Assembly (NCBI GenBank): GCA_016839165.1
Contig: CP069300.1
Location: forward strand, 310,001-374,000
DNA length: 64,000 nucleotides
DNA from: Bradyrhizobium sp. PSBB068
GTDB lineage: Bacteria > Pseudomonadota > Alphaproteobacteria > Rhizobiales > Xanthobacteraceae
Direction of reading: 5' to 3'
Made by a program: the position numbers and the translations under genes. The notes beneath the pieces were generated by a model. That model worked only from the letters and a program-made list of their open reading frames with translations. It did not search any database and was not told the origin of the DNA. How positions within the stretch are numbered: position 1 is the first letter of the stretch; each line of letters starts with the position of its first letter. Below are positions 9,013 through 17,743 of the stretch, piece after piece.

Positions 9013-10086
9013 ATGATCGATACAACCACTCCAATCGACATGCTGGAGCCGGTCGCCGACATCGGCGGCGCCGCGCAGCCACTGCTGCACGTCAACGGGC
9101 TGACAAAGCACTTCCCGGTGCGCGGCGGGCTGTTCAGTCCGCGCAAGACCGTGCGCGCCGTCGACGACGTCACGTTCTCGGTCATGAAAGGCGAGACCGT
9201 CGGCATCGTGGGCGAGTCCGGCTGCGGCAAATCGACCACGGCACGGCTGCTGATGCATTTGATGACGCGCGATGCCGGCGACATCATCTATGACGGGAGG
9301 CAGGTCGGGCCGGCGCTCTCGCTGCGCGATCTGCGGCGCGGCGTGCAGATGGTGTTTCAGGACAGCTACGCGTCGCTCAACCCGCGCCTCACCATCGAGG
9401 AGTCGATTGCGTTCGGACCAAAGGTCCATGGCATGGCCGACGACACGGCGCGGACGCTGGCGCGCGAACTGCTCGGCAAGGTCGGATTGCGGCCGGAGAT
9501 CTTCGCCAATCGCTATCCGCACGAAGTGTCCGGCGGCCAGCGCCAGCGCGTCAACATCGCCCGTGCGCTCGCGCTCTCGCCGCGGCTCGTGATTCTCGAT
9601 GAGGCGGTCTCCGCGCTCGACAAGTCGGTCGAGGCGCAGGTGCTCAATCTGCTCGCCGATCTGAAGCGCGAATTCGGCCTGACCTATCTGTTCATCAGCC
9701 ACGATCTCAACGTCGTCCGCTACATCTCTGACCGCGTGCTGGTGATGTATCTCGGCGAGGTCGTCGAGCTCGGCCCGGTCGATGCGGTCTGGGACGCGCC
9801 GGCGCATCCCTATACCCGCGCGCTGCTGGCGGCGATGCCGTCATCCGATCCCGACAAGCGCACCGAGGTGCCGCCGATCTCCGGCGATCCGCCCAACCCG
9901 ATCGATCCGCCGCCGGGTTGCCGGTTTCACACCCGTTGTCCGTTTGCGGAGCCGCTCTGCGCAAACGACACGCCAAAACTCAGCGATCTCGATACAATGG
10001 GCCATCAAGCGGCGTGCTACATGGCCATTGCTGGCTCGGGGCACAGCCGCGCGCCGGCAAAAGCAAAAGGAGAAAACGCGGCATGA
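9013..10086 (+). CDS. ABC importer ATP-binding subunit, OppF/DppF type
   Basis: A 357-residue ATPase of the oligopeptide importer. Walker A is [14 protein letters not shown], followed by the Q-loop ([14 protein letters not shown]), the signature [17 protein letters not shown], Walker B ([12 protein letters not shown]) and the H-switch (FISHDLNVV). The C-terminal oligopeptide/dipeptide extension has [17 protein letters not shown], whose cysteines are typical of subunits that carry an Fe-S cluster or disulphide. Starts at GTG 8983, GTG 9004 and ATG 9013 are all in frame; ATG 9013 is preferred because the earlier ones lie in the repeat. The stop overlaps the next start by ATGA. Confidence 0.93.
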   Translation: MIDTTTPIDMLEPVADIGGAAQPLLHVNGLTKHFPVRGGLFSPRKTVRAVDDVTFSVMKGETVGIVGESGCGKSTTARLLMHLMTRDAGDIIYDGRQVGPALSLRDLRRGVQMVFQDSYASLNPRLTIEESIAFGPKVHGMADDTARTLARELLGKVGLRPEIFANRYPHEVSGGQRQRVNIARALALSPRLVILDEAVSALDKSVEAQVLNLLADLKREFGLTYLFISHDLNVVRYISDRVLVMYLGEVVELGPVDAVWDAPAHPYTRALLAAMPSSDPDKRTEVPPISGDPPNPIDPPPGCRFHTRCPFAEPLCANDTPKLSDLDTMGHQAACYMAIAGSGHSRAPAKAKGENAA

Positions 10087-10280
10087 CCAGACCCACGCCA
10101 AAAGATGTCAAGGTGATCGCGCACGTTGCCGACGTGCCCGCTGACGACGAGGTCGCCACCCGGATCGCCAATTCGATCGGGCCGGCATTCGACGGCTTCG
10201 CACCGATCGCCGGCACGTTGCCGTTCGATCTCGAACCCGCGAGCTTCCTGCTGGCGCAGATCGCAAAGGTGTCGAAATGA
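10083..10280 (+). CDS. AtzG-like small subunit (DUF4089 type), partner of the following amidase
   Basis: A 65-residue protein that starts in an ATGA overlap with the OppF-type gene and ends in an ATGA overlap with the amidase gene. It resembles the DUF4089/AtzG family: a short helical protein with a central VATRIANSIG segment and a C-terminal PASFLLAQIAK. AtzG binds and stabilises the amidase AtzE, much as GatC does for GatA. The position directly before an amidase and the tight coupling support the same role here. Family assignment is by eye. Confidence 0.7.
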   Translation: MTRPTPKDVKVIAHVADVPADDEVATRIANSIGPAFDGFAPIAGTLPFDLEPASFLLAQIAKVSK

Positions 10281-11689
10281 GCTCTGATCCGGCCCTGATG
10301 ACGCTGACCGCGGTTGCCAAGGCGATCGCTGAGAAGAAGGTCTCCTCGCATGAGGTGACGCGCGCCGTGCTGCATCGCATTGCCGAGTGGCAGCCGCGCC
10401 TCAACGCCTTCATGGCGATCGAATCCGAGCAGGCGCTCGCCGCTGCCACCGAGGCCGACGCCTCCCTCGCCAGGGGCGACAGCCGTGGCGCGCTGCATGG
10501 CGTGCCGCTGGCGCACAAGGACATGTATTACGACGCCGGCAAGGTCGTGACCTGCGGCTCGCTGATCCGCCGCGACTTCGTGCCGAAGACGACCGCGACT
10601 GCGTTGCAGCGGCTGAAGGATGCCGGCCAAGTCCGGCTCGGCTCGCTGCAGATGGTCGAGTTCGCCTATGGGCCGACTGGTCATAACGTGCATTACGGCC
10701 CGGTGCGCAATCCCTGGAACACCGAGCACATCACCGGCGGTTCGTCGTCGGGTTCGGGCTCGGCGGTCGCCGCGCGGCTGACCTTCGCCGCGCTCGGCTC
10801 CGACACCGGCGGTTCGGTGCGGATGCCTGCGCATTTCTGCGGTGTTACCGGCCTGAAGACCACCGTCGGCCGCGTCAGCCGCGCCGGCGCGATGCCGCTG
10901 TCGCAGTCGCTCGATACCGTCGGTCCCCTGGCGCAGACCGCGGAGGATTGCGCGCTGCTGCTTGGCCTGATGGCCGGTGCCGATCCCGAAGATCTCACCG
11001 CGTCGACGCAGCCGGTGCCGGACTATTTGGCTGCGACCAGGCAGTCGCTGAAGGGTCTCAAGATCGGCGTGCCGACGGCCTTCTACGTCGATGACCTCAA
11101 TCCCGAGGTGGCACGCGTCCTCGACGAGACGGTTGCCACCCTCAAGAAGGAAGGTGCCGAGATCGTCACGGTCGAGCTGCCGGATCAGCGTCAGCTCAGC
11201 GGGGCGTCGCAACTGGTGCTCGCGGCCGAGGCCGCCGCCTTCCACAAGCGCTGGATGATCGAGCGGCCGCAGGATTACGGCGCGCAGGTGCTGATGCGGC
11301 TGCAGAACGGCCTGACCATTCCCGCCGTCACCTATCTCGAGGCGATGCGCTGGCGCGGGCCCGCGCTCGCCGCGCACAATGCGGCGGTCACCGGGATCGA
11401 TGCTGTCATCGCGCCGTCCTCGCCGGTGCCGGCGCCGACAATCGCCGAGAGCGATGTCGGTAACGGTCCGGGTGCGGAGGCGGTGATCCAGCGGCTGACG
11501 CGGTTCACCCGCCCGGTCAACTATCTCGGCCTGCCGTCGCTCTCGATTCCCTCCGGCTTCACCAGGACGGGTCTGCCGGTCGGCATGCAGCTGATCGGCC
11601 GCTCCTTCGAGGAGGCGACGCTGCTCCGGATCGGCGCTGCTTTCCAGCGCGCGACCGATTTCCACGCCAGGGTACCCAAGCTCGCATGA
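10277..11689 (+). CDS. Amidase-signature hydrolase, AtzE-like
   Basis: A 470-residue amidase-signature enzyme. The Ser-cisSer-Lys triad is visible: K81 in PLAHKDMYYD, cis-Ser S156 in TGGSSSGSGS and nucleophile S180 in GSDTGGSVRMP, with the usual 24-residue spacing between the serines. It hydrolyses C-N amide bonds; the substrate is unknown. It follows an AtzG-like gene and precedes the second importer ATPase, with ATGA overlaps on both sides, so it is probably made at a fixed ratio with the transporter and acts on imported solute in the cytoplasm. It has no signal peptide. Glu-tRNA amidotransferase subunit A is unlikely because no gatB or gatC lies nearby. Confidence 0.9.
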   Translation: MSSDPALMTLTAVAKAIAEKKVSSHEVTRAVLHRIAEWQPRLNAFMAIESEQALAAATEADASLARGDSRGALHGVPLAHKDMYYDAGKVVTCGSLIRRDFVPKTTATALQRLKDAGQVRLGSLQMVEFAYGPTGHNVHYGPVRNPWNTEHITGGSSSGSGSAVAARLTFAALGSDTGGSVRMPAHFCGVTGLKTTVGRVSRAGAMPLSQSLDTVGPLAQTAEDCALLLGLMAGADPEDLTASTQPVPDYLAATRQSLKGLKIGVPTAFYVDDLNPEVARVLDETVATLKKEGAEIVTVELPDQRQLSGASQLVLAAEAAAFHKRWMIERPQDYGAQVLMRLQNGLTIPAVTYLEAMRWRGPALAAHNAAVTGIDAVIAPSSPVPAPTIAESDVGNGPGAEAVIQRLTRFTRPVNYLGLPSLSIPSGFTRTGLPVGMQLIGRSFEEATLLRIGAAFQRATDFHARVPKLA

Positions 11690-12663
11690 CCAATCTCGTC
11701 GAGATCAACAACCTCAACATCCGTTTCACCGGCGATCGCACGGTCCATGCCGTGAATGATCTCAGCCTGTCGCTCGGCGAGGGCGAGGTGTTGGGGCTGC
11801 TAGGCGAGTCCGGGTCGGGCAAGAGCGTGACCTTGCGCGCGCTGATGCGGCTGCTGCCGCGAAAGCGCACGCAGATCTCCGGCAGCGTCAAGGTGCTGGG
11901 CCGGGAGGTGCTGGCGATGGACGACGAGGCGCTGTCCGCATTCCGCGGCCAGACCGTCTCGATGATCTTCCAGGAGCCGGCGCTGGCGCTCGATCCGGTC
12001 TACACCATCGGGCGCCAGATCGCCGAGACGGTGATGCGGCACGAGGGCAAGAGCGAGCGCGAGGCCACGGCCCGTGCGCTTGAGATGCTCGAAGTGGTGC
12101 GGATCCCCTCGGCGAAGCGGCGGCTGGAGTCCTATCCGCACGAGATGTCGGGCGGCATGCGTCAGCGTGCGATGATCGCGCTGGCGCTGGCCTGCAAGCC
12201 GAAGATCCTGCTTGCGGACGAGCCGACCACCGCGCTCGATGCCACGGTGCAGATACAGATCCTGTTGCTGCTGCGCGAGTTGCAGCGCGAGTTCGGGATG
12301 TCGGTTATCTTCGTCACCCACGACATCGGCGTTGCGATCGAGATCTGTGACCGGGTCGCGGTGATGTATGCCGGGCAGATCGTGGAGCAGGGCGCCTTGC
12401 GCGAGATCGTGCGCACGCCGGTGCATCCCTATGCCAACGGGTTGCTGGCCTCGACCATTCACGGCGCGATGCGCGGCCAGCGGCTCGAGACCATCCCGGG
12501 CACGCCGCCCTCGCTCGACCACGCACCGGCGAGCTGCTCGTTTGCGCCGCGGTGCAAGTTCGCCGAACCGCGCTGCAGTGAAAGCCTGCCGCCGAACGTG
12601 CAAGTCGCGCCCGGCCACCAGGCACGCTGCGTCCTGGCAGAGCCTGTACCCGCCACGGTCTAG
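11686..12663 (+). CDS. ABC importer ATP-binding subunit, OppD/DppD type
   Basis: A 325-residue second ATPase. Walker A is GESGSGKSVTLRALMRLLP, the signature is HEMSGGMRQRAMIALAL, Walker B is ILLADEPTTALD, and the H-switch is FVTHDIGVA. A C-terminal oligopeptide extension contains ASCSFAPRCKFAEPRC. Its ATG overlaps the amidase stop, closing the importer operon. Its TAG stop shares CTAG with the stop of the convergent LysR gene, so the two reading frames overlap end to end. Confidence 0.94.
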   Translation: MTNLVEINNLNIRFTGDRTVHAVNDLSLSLGEGEVLGLLGESGSGKSVTLRALMRLLPRKRTQISGSVKVLGREVLAMDDEALSAFRGQTVSMIFQEPALALDPVYTIGRQIAETVMRHEGKSEREATARALEMLEVVRIPSAKRRLESYPHEMSGGMRQRAMIALALACKPKILLADEPTTALDATVQIQILLLLRELQREFGMSVIFVTHDIGVAIEICDRVAVMYAGQIVEQGALREIVRTPVHPYANGLLASTIHGAMRGQRLETIPGTPPSLDHAPASCSFAPRCKFAEPRCSESLPPNVQVAPGHQARCVLAEPVPATV

Positions 12664-13613
12664 CTCGCGCGCGCCACCGCATCGGCGATCCAGCGCCGCA
12701 CCGCCGCAATGCGGCGATCGCGGGCCTGCTCGGTGCGGGAGACCAGATAGATCGTCTCGCTGTGCGTGGGCTCGAACGCGAATGGCGCTACCAGCTTCTT
12801 GCCGAAGCCCGGCCGCGCCTTGATCAGGGGCGCCAACGCCAGTGCCACGCCGAGCCCATGCTCGGCGGCTTCCAGCACCGCCGGCACGCTGTCGAGCCAA
12901 AGATGCCCGCGCGGGGCGAGGTGAGGCAAACCGGCCTCCTTCAGCCAGGCCGGCCACGCCCGCGGTTGCGTCGTGACGTGGATCAGCACCTCGCGCGACA
13001 GGTCCGCCGGGCTGCGCAGCCCGGCCTTGACCAGCGCCGGCGTGCAGACCGGCAATCCCCTGACCTGGACCAGCGGCTCGACCCTCAGCCCGGCGGCATG
13101 TTCCCGGCCGTAGCGGATCGCGACGTCGACGCGGGAGCCGTTGAAGTCGGCATATTGATGGGTGGCCTCGATCCGCAGCGTCAGTTGCGGATGGCGCCGC
13201 TTGAACTCCGGCAGCGCCGGCAGCAGCACCGCGCCGGTGAAGAACGGCAGTGAGCTGATCCACAGTTCCCCGCCGCTCTCGCCGCGCTGCCGCAGCATGT
13301 CGCGGCTCGCCTCGTCCAGCATTGCCAGCGCCGCCGACACCTTTGCGAGGTAGCGTTCGCCGTCCGCGGTCAGCCGCACCGAGCGCGCGCCGCGGACGAA
13401 CAGCCTGGTGCCGAACTGTTGTTCCAGCCCGCGGATCTGGTGGCTGATCGCCGACGGGCTCAGCGACAGGTCGCGGGCGGCGCGGCGGAAGCTGAGCTGC
13501 GTCGCGGCGCGCTCGAAGGCGAGCAGCGCCGCAAGCGGCGGGATGACCCGCGGATCCGGGGCATCCAATGGATGAATCCTGTTCACCTCGAGTGATGAAT
13601 GGCCTTTTGTCAT
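12660..13613 (-). CDS. LysR-family transcriptional regulator
   Basis: A 317-residue LysR protein. The N-terminal winged helix lies at about residues 25-90 (AARDLSLSPSAISHQIRGLE, then QQFGTRLFVRGARSVRLTADG), and the effector-binding domain follows. The SPSAISHQIRGLE recognition helix resembles the GcvA-like branch. It is transcribed towards the importer operon, ends in it, and is divergent from the broken thioesterase gene 63 bases away. LysR proteins usually control a divergent neighbour, so the thioesterase locus is the first candidate target and the importer the second. Confidence 0.9.
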   Translation of the reverse strand: MTKGHSSLEVNRIHPLDAPDPRVIPPLAALLAFERAATQLSFRRAARDLSLSPSAISHQIRGLEQQFGTRLFVRGARSVRLTADGERYLAKVSAALAMLDEASRDMLRQRGESGGELWISSLPFFTGAVLLPALPEFKRRHPQLTLRIEATHQYADFNGSRVDVAIRYGREHAAGLRVEPLVQVRGLPVCTPALVKAGLRSPADLSREVLIHVTTQPRAWPAWLKEAGLPHLAPRGHLWLDSVPAVLEAAEHGLGVALALAPLIKARPGFGKKLVAPFAFEPTHSETIYLVSRTEQARDRRIAAVRRWIADAVARAS

Positions 13614-13676
13614 GGCCGCTATTCTTGGATCAGATCGGCCGAACGCTCAATCCCGCTCACCTCAGGACCATTCGCC

Positions 13677-14471
13677 TTGGCCATCTTCGAACCTGCAGCC
13701 ACGCCGCATCACTGGAGGCCCGCCGCGCTGGCGGCCGGGCCGTTTGCTGGCCTTCAGGGCGGCGCGGTCGCAAGCCTCCTGACTGCCGAGGTCGAGGCCA
13801 TCGCCAATGCGCGCAACTGGGGCGTCGCGATCTCGGCGTCGGCCTGGTTCCTGCGGCCGACACCGATGGCGGAGTTGCGCACGCATGTCACCGTGGTGAC
13901 CGAAGGCGGCCGGGTCAGCGTCGTCGACAACACACTCTGGCCGGCGGGGGAGCCGCAGCCTTGCGCGACCGTGCGGGTGACGCTGTCGCGCGAACGTGCG
14001 GCCGAGGTCCCCGGTTTTCAGGCCGGCGCGGCCGACTAGATCGATCCGATGCGCTTTCCGCTGCGCCGCCCGCACGCCGTCCACGGCCGCAGCTGGTTCA
14101 TGGACGCGATGGAAGCCCGCGCCGGCGGCGACGTCGCCTGGTTCCGCATGCATCACGACGTGATTGCGGATGCCGGCCCGCTCGCACGCGTGCTCGGTCC
14201 GGCCGACTGGACCCATGGCATCGCGCGCCCGGTGCAGAACGTGGTGGCCGATCCCAATCCGAACCTCACAGTGCAGCTGTTCAGGCCGCCGCGGGGCGCG
14301 TGGATCGGTGTTCGTGCCGAGGCCCGCTGGCGCCCGGAGGCCGGGCTCGGCGTCGGCAGCGGGGTGCTGCTCGATGTCGATGGCGAGATCGGCCGGGTCT
14401 CGATGTCGGTCGTTCTCGTGCCCTTTCCGAGAAGCGCGTCCGCCGCAAGCCCGGGTTCCGCGGCCGGTTAA
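13677..14471 (+). pseudogene. Acyl-CoA thioesterase-like protein interrupted by an in-frame TAG
   Basis: Two adjacent open segments, 13677-14039 and about 14040-14471, are in the same frame and separated only by TAG 14037-14039. Read through, they form one protein of about 264 residues that resembles the double-hotdog TesB-like thioesterases: an N-terminal half with AGPFAGLQGGAVASLLTAEV, and a C-terminal half with HGRSWFMDAMEARAG. A single base change (GAG, AAG or CAG to TAG) would account for it. The start is taken as TTG 13677 after AGGA; no ATG fits. The ATG at 14049 could only give a half protein. Sequencing error remains possible. Confidence 0.7.
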
Positions 14472-14619
14472 CCCTGTTTATTCCGTCAACTGTCTGTGGG
14501 ATCACAAAAATAGCCCGCGAACCGTGCTTTGGTCGGCGCGACTTGAAATGGACGGTGGTCGCAAACGCCTGTACAACGTGGTGATCACGTAACTCTTTCG
14601 TTTTGCAGAGATCTTTTTT

Positions 14620-16371
14620 ATGGCAGCCGCGCCCGCTGTCCGGCGTTCCGAACTGGCTGAGGCGCTGCGCGCATGCCGCAGTGCCTTCATCGGCGTCGGC
14701 CTCATCAGCTGCATGATCAACCTGCTGTATCTGACAGGTTCGATGTTCATGCTGCAGGTCTACGACCGGGTGCTGCCGAGTCGCAGCGTGCCGACCCTGG
14801 TCGGCCTCGTCGTCATCGCGGCCGTGCTCTACATCGCCCAGGGCGTGCTCGATCTGTTGCGCGGGCGGATCCTCGGCCGCGTCGGCACCTCGCTCGACGA
14901 AGCGCTCAATGCGCGGGTGTTCGACACCATCGTGCGGTTGCCGCTGATAGCCGGCAATCGCAGCGAGGGTCTGCAGCCGCTGCGCGACCTCGACAATGTG
15001 CGCTCCTTCCTCGGCAGCATGGGTCCAGGTGCGTTCTTCGATCTGCCCTGGCTGCCGTTCTACATGCTGATCTGCTTCGCGTTCCACTGGCTGCTCGGCG
15101 TCACGGCGCTGGTCGGCGCCATCATCCTGGTGACGCTGACGCTGATCACCGAATACATGTCGCGCACGCCGGCCAGGGAGGCGATGTCGCTCGCGTCGCG
15201 GCGCAACGATCTCGCCGTCTCCAGCCGCCGCAACGCCGAAGTGCTGGTGGCGATGGGCATGGCCGGGCGGATGAACAAGCGCTGGAACGAGGCCAACGAG
15301 GAGTATCTGTCCGGCAACCAGCGTGCCAGCGACGTCACCGGCGGGCTCGGTGCGGTCGCGAAGGTGCTGCGCATGATGCTGCAGTCGGCCGTGCTCGCGG
15401 TCGGTGCCTATCTCGTGATCCACCAGGAGGCCACCGGCGGCATCATCATTGCCGGCTCGATCCTGAGCGCGCGGGCGCTGGCGCCGGTCGATCTCGCGAT
15501 CGCGCATTGGAAGAGCTTCGTCGCCGCGCGGCAGAGCTGGCAGCGCCTCAACCGCCTGCTGCAGCAGATTCCGGCGCGGCCGGAGCAGACCCTGCTGCAG
15601 GCGCCGAAGAAGAAACTCGCGGTCGAGGCGGTGACCATGGTCGCGCCGGGCGACCAGCGCCCCATCGTGCAGGACGTCAGCTTCGCCGTCGAAGCCGGCA
15701 GCGGCGTCGGCGTGATCGGCCCGAGCGGGTCCGGCAAGTCGTCGCTGATCCGGGCGCTGGTCGGCGTCTGGGTGCCGGCACGCGGCAAGGTGCGGCTCGA
15801 CGGCGCCGCGCTCGATCAATGGTCGTCGGACGAGCTCGGCCGCCATGTCGGCTATCTGCCGCAGGACGTCGAACTGTTCGCCGGCAGCGTCGCGCAGAAC
15901 ATCTGCCGGTTCGATCCCGACGCCAAGTCCGACGGCATCATCGCGGCGGCCAAGGAGGCCGGCGTGCATGAGATGATCATCAAGATGCGCGAGGGCTACG
16001 ATACCCAGGTCGGCGAGCAGGGCACCGCGCTCTCCGCCGGCCAGGCGCAGCGCGTCGCGCTGGCGCGCGCGCTCTACGGCAATCCGTTCCTGATCGTGCT
16101 GGACGAGCCGAACTCCAACCTCGACAGCGAAGGCGACGAGGCGCTGACCCGCGCGGTGCGCGGCGCCCGCGAGCGCGGCGCCATCGTCATCGTGGTCGCG
16201 CACCGGCCGATCGGCATCGAGGGGGTCGACCAGCTGCTGGTGCTGAAGGACGGCCGCATGCAGACCTTCGGCCCGAAGGAAACCGTGCTGGCGCAGGTGC
16301 TTCAGCGCGCCGCGCCGCCGGTGCCGACGCCGATCAAGATCGTCGCCGATGCCGGGGCGGCCAAGTCATGA
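14620..16371 (+). CDS. Type I secretion system permease/ATPase (PrtD family)
   Basis: A 583-residue fused membrane and ATPase protein. The membrane domain (about 15-300) opens with a hydrophobic hairpin and has LTGSMFMLQVYDRVLPSRS, diagnostic of PrtD/HlyB-like type I exporters without a peptidase domain. The nucleotide-binding domain has Walker A GPSGSGKSSL from residue 367, signature ALSAGQAQRVALARAL, and Walker B FLIVLDEPNSNLD. It energises one-step export of C-terminally signalled proteins. The stop overlaps the HlyD-type gene by ATGA, so the two are co-translated. No TolC-type gene lies in the window. Confidence 0.94.
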   Translation: MAAAPAVRRSELAEALRACRSAFIGVGLISCMINLLYLTGSMFMLQVYDRVLPSRSVPTLVGLVVIAAVLYIAQGVLDLLRGRILGRVGTSLDEALNARVFDTIVRLPLIAGNRSEGLQPLRDLDNVRSFLGSMGPGAFFDLPWLPFYMLICFAFHWLLGVTALVGAIILVTLTLITEYMSRTPAREAMSLASRRNDLAVSSRRNAEVLVAMGMAGRMNKRWNEANEEYLSGNQRASDVTGGLGAVAKVLRMMLQSAVLAVGAYLVIHQEATGGIIIAGSILSARALAPVDLAIAHWKSFVAARQSWQRLNRLLQQIPARPEQTLLQAPKKKLAVEAVTMVAPGDQRPIVQDVSFAVEAGSGVGVIGPSGSGKSSLIRALVGVWVPARGKVRLDGAALDQWSSDELGRHVGYLPQDVELFAGSVAQNICRFDPDAKSDGIIAAAKEAGVHEMIIKMREGYDTQVGEQGTALSAGQAQRVALARALYGNPFLIVLDEPNSNLDSEGDEALTRAVRGARERGAIVIVVAHRPIGIEGVDQLLVLKDGRMQTFGPKETVLAQVLQRAAPPVPTPIKIVADAGAAKS

Positions 16372-17702
16372 GCGACCGCACGAGCGCCCGCATGACCGAT
16401 CAACCGCGCAATGCACATGCTTCGATCAGGAAGCACCTCGTGGTCGGCCTCGCCGTGGTGCTGGTGCTGGGCGGTGGTGTCGGCGGCTGGGCGGCGACGG
16501 TGCCGATCTCGGGCGCGCTGATCGCGCCGGGCTCGGTGGTGGTCGATACCAACGTCAAGAAGGTGCAGCATCCGACCGGCGGCGTCGTCGGCGAAATCCT
16601 GGCGCGCGACGGCGACACGGTCAAGGCGGGCGACGTCGTCGTGCGCCTCGACGAGACTGTCGTCAAGGCGAGCCTTGCGATCGTGGTCAAGACGCTGAAC
16701 GGCCTCTACGCGCGCGCGGCCCGGCTCCAGGCCGAACAGCAAGGCCTCGACAAGATCGCGTTTCCGCCGCAGCTCACCGAGCAGGCCAGGGATCCCGACG
16801 TTCGCGATATCATGGCGAGCGAGACCAAGCTGTTCGAGGTGCGGGTCAACGGCCGCACCGGCCAGAAGGCGCAGTTGCGCGAGCGGGTCACCCAGCTCAA
16901 CGAGGAGATCTCCGGCCTGCAGGCGCAGGAGGCTGCCAAGGACAAGGAGATCGCGCTGGTGCAGCAGGAGCTGGTCGGCGTCCGCCAGCTCTACGAGCAG
17001 CATCTGGTGCAGCTCACCCGCCTGACCACGCTGGAGCGCGACGCGGCGCGGCTCTCCGGCGAGCGCGCGCAGTACATCGCCTCGCGCGCCCAGGCCAAGG
17101 GCAAGATCACCGAGACCGAGCTGCAGATCATCCAGGTCGACAAGGACATGCTGTCGGAGGTCTCGAAGGACCTGCGCGAGACCAACGACAAGATCGGCGA
17201 GTTCGTCGAGCGCAAGGTGACCGCCGAGGATCAGCTCCGTCGTATCGAGATCCGCGCGCCGCAGGATGGCGTGGTGCTGCAGTCGACCGTCCACACCGTC
17301 GGCGGCGTCATCACCGCGGGCGATGCCATCATGATGATCGTGCCGAGGGCCGACGACCTGTCGGTCGAGGCCAAGGTCAATCCGCAGGACATCGACAAGC
17401 TTCAGGTCGGACAGAAGACCGTGCTACGGCTCTCCGCCTTCAACCAGCGCACCACGCCGGAGTTGAATGGCGTCGTCACCCGCGTCTCCGCCGACGTCAA
17501 CACCGATCAGCGCACCGGGCAGAGCTACTACACGATCCGCGTCTCGATGCCGCCGGAGGAAGTCGCGCGCCTCGGCAGCGAGGTCAAGATCATCCCCGGC
17601 ATGCCGGTGGAAGCCTTCGTCCAGACCGGCGACCGCACCATGCTGTCGTATCTGATGAAGCCGTTGCACGACCAGTTCATGCGCTCGTTCCGCGAGAAGT
17701 AG
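16368..17702 (+). CDS. Type I secretion membrane-fusion protein (HlyD/PrtE family)
   Basis: A 444-residue periplasmic adaptor. A single N-terminal transmembrane helix lies at about residues 25-45 (VGLAVVLVLGGGVGGWAA). A split lipoyl/barrel domain follows (KKVQHPTGGVVGEIL, with LARDGDTVKAGDVVVRLDE), then a long coiled-coil hairpin at about 110-290 rich in Glu, Gln and Lys, and the returning lipoyl and beta-barrel parts (IRAPQDGVVLQS, PQDIDKLQVGQKTVLRL). It bridges the ABC protein to an outer-membrane channel. ATG 16368 overlaps the previous stop; ATG 16392 is an alternative start. Confidence 0.94.
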   Translation: MSDRTSARMTDQPRNAHASIRKHLVVGLAVVLVLGGGVGGWAATVPISGALIAPGSVVVDTNVKKVQHPTGGVVGEILARDGDTVKAGDVVVRLDETVVKASLAIVVKTLNGLYARAARLQAEQQGLDKIAFPPQLTEQARDPDVRDIMASETKLFEVRVNGRTGQKAQLRERVTQLNEEISGLQAQEAAKDKEIALVQQELVGVRQLYEQHLVQLTRLTTLERDAARLSGERAQYIASRAQAKGKITETELQIIQVDKDMLSEVSKDLRETNDKIGEFVERKVTAEDQLRRIEIRAPQDGVVLQSTVHTVGGVITAGDAIMMIVPRADDLSVEAKVNPQDIDKLQVGQKTVLRLSAFNQRTTPELNGVVTRVSADVNTDQRTGQSYYTIRVSMPPEEVARLGSEVKIIPGMPVEAFVQTGDRTMLSYLMKPLHDQFMRSFREK

Positions 17703-17722
17703 GGTTTTCGCGAATATCCCCA

Positions 17723-17743
17723 CCCGTCGTCCCGGCTTTCGCC
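17723..17743. repeat. Left half of a type C palindrome split by the IS4-family element
   Basis: CCCGTCGTCCCGGCTTTCGCC is the left half of a repeat whose right half, GGGACGACGGGG, continues after the duplicated target at 19212-19221. Removing the element and one target copy restores a perfect palindrome. Intact relatives lie at 35446-35562 and 44567-44687. Confidence 0.75.

Noticed and set aside
13568-14584. Single 338-residue frame over the broken thioesterase
   Set aside because: It is in a different frame, Arg/Ala-rich throughout and without domain features, as expected for a shadow of GC-rich coding DNA.
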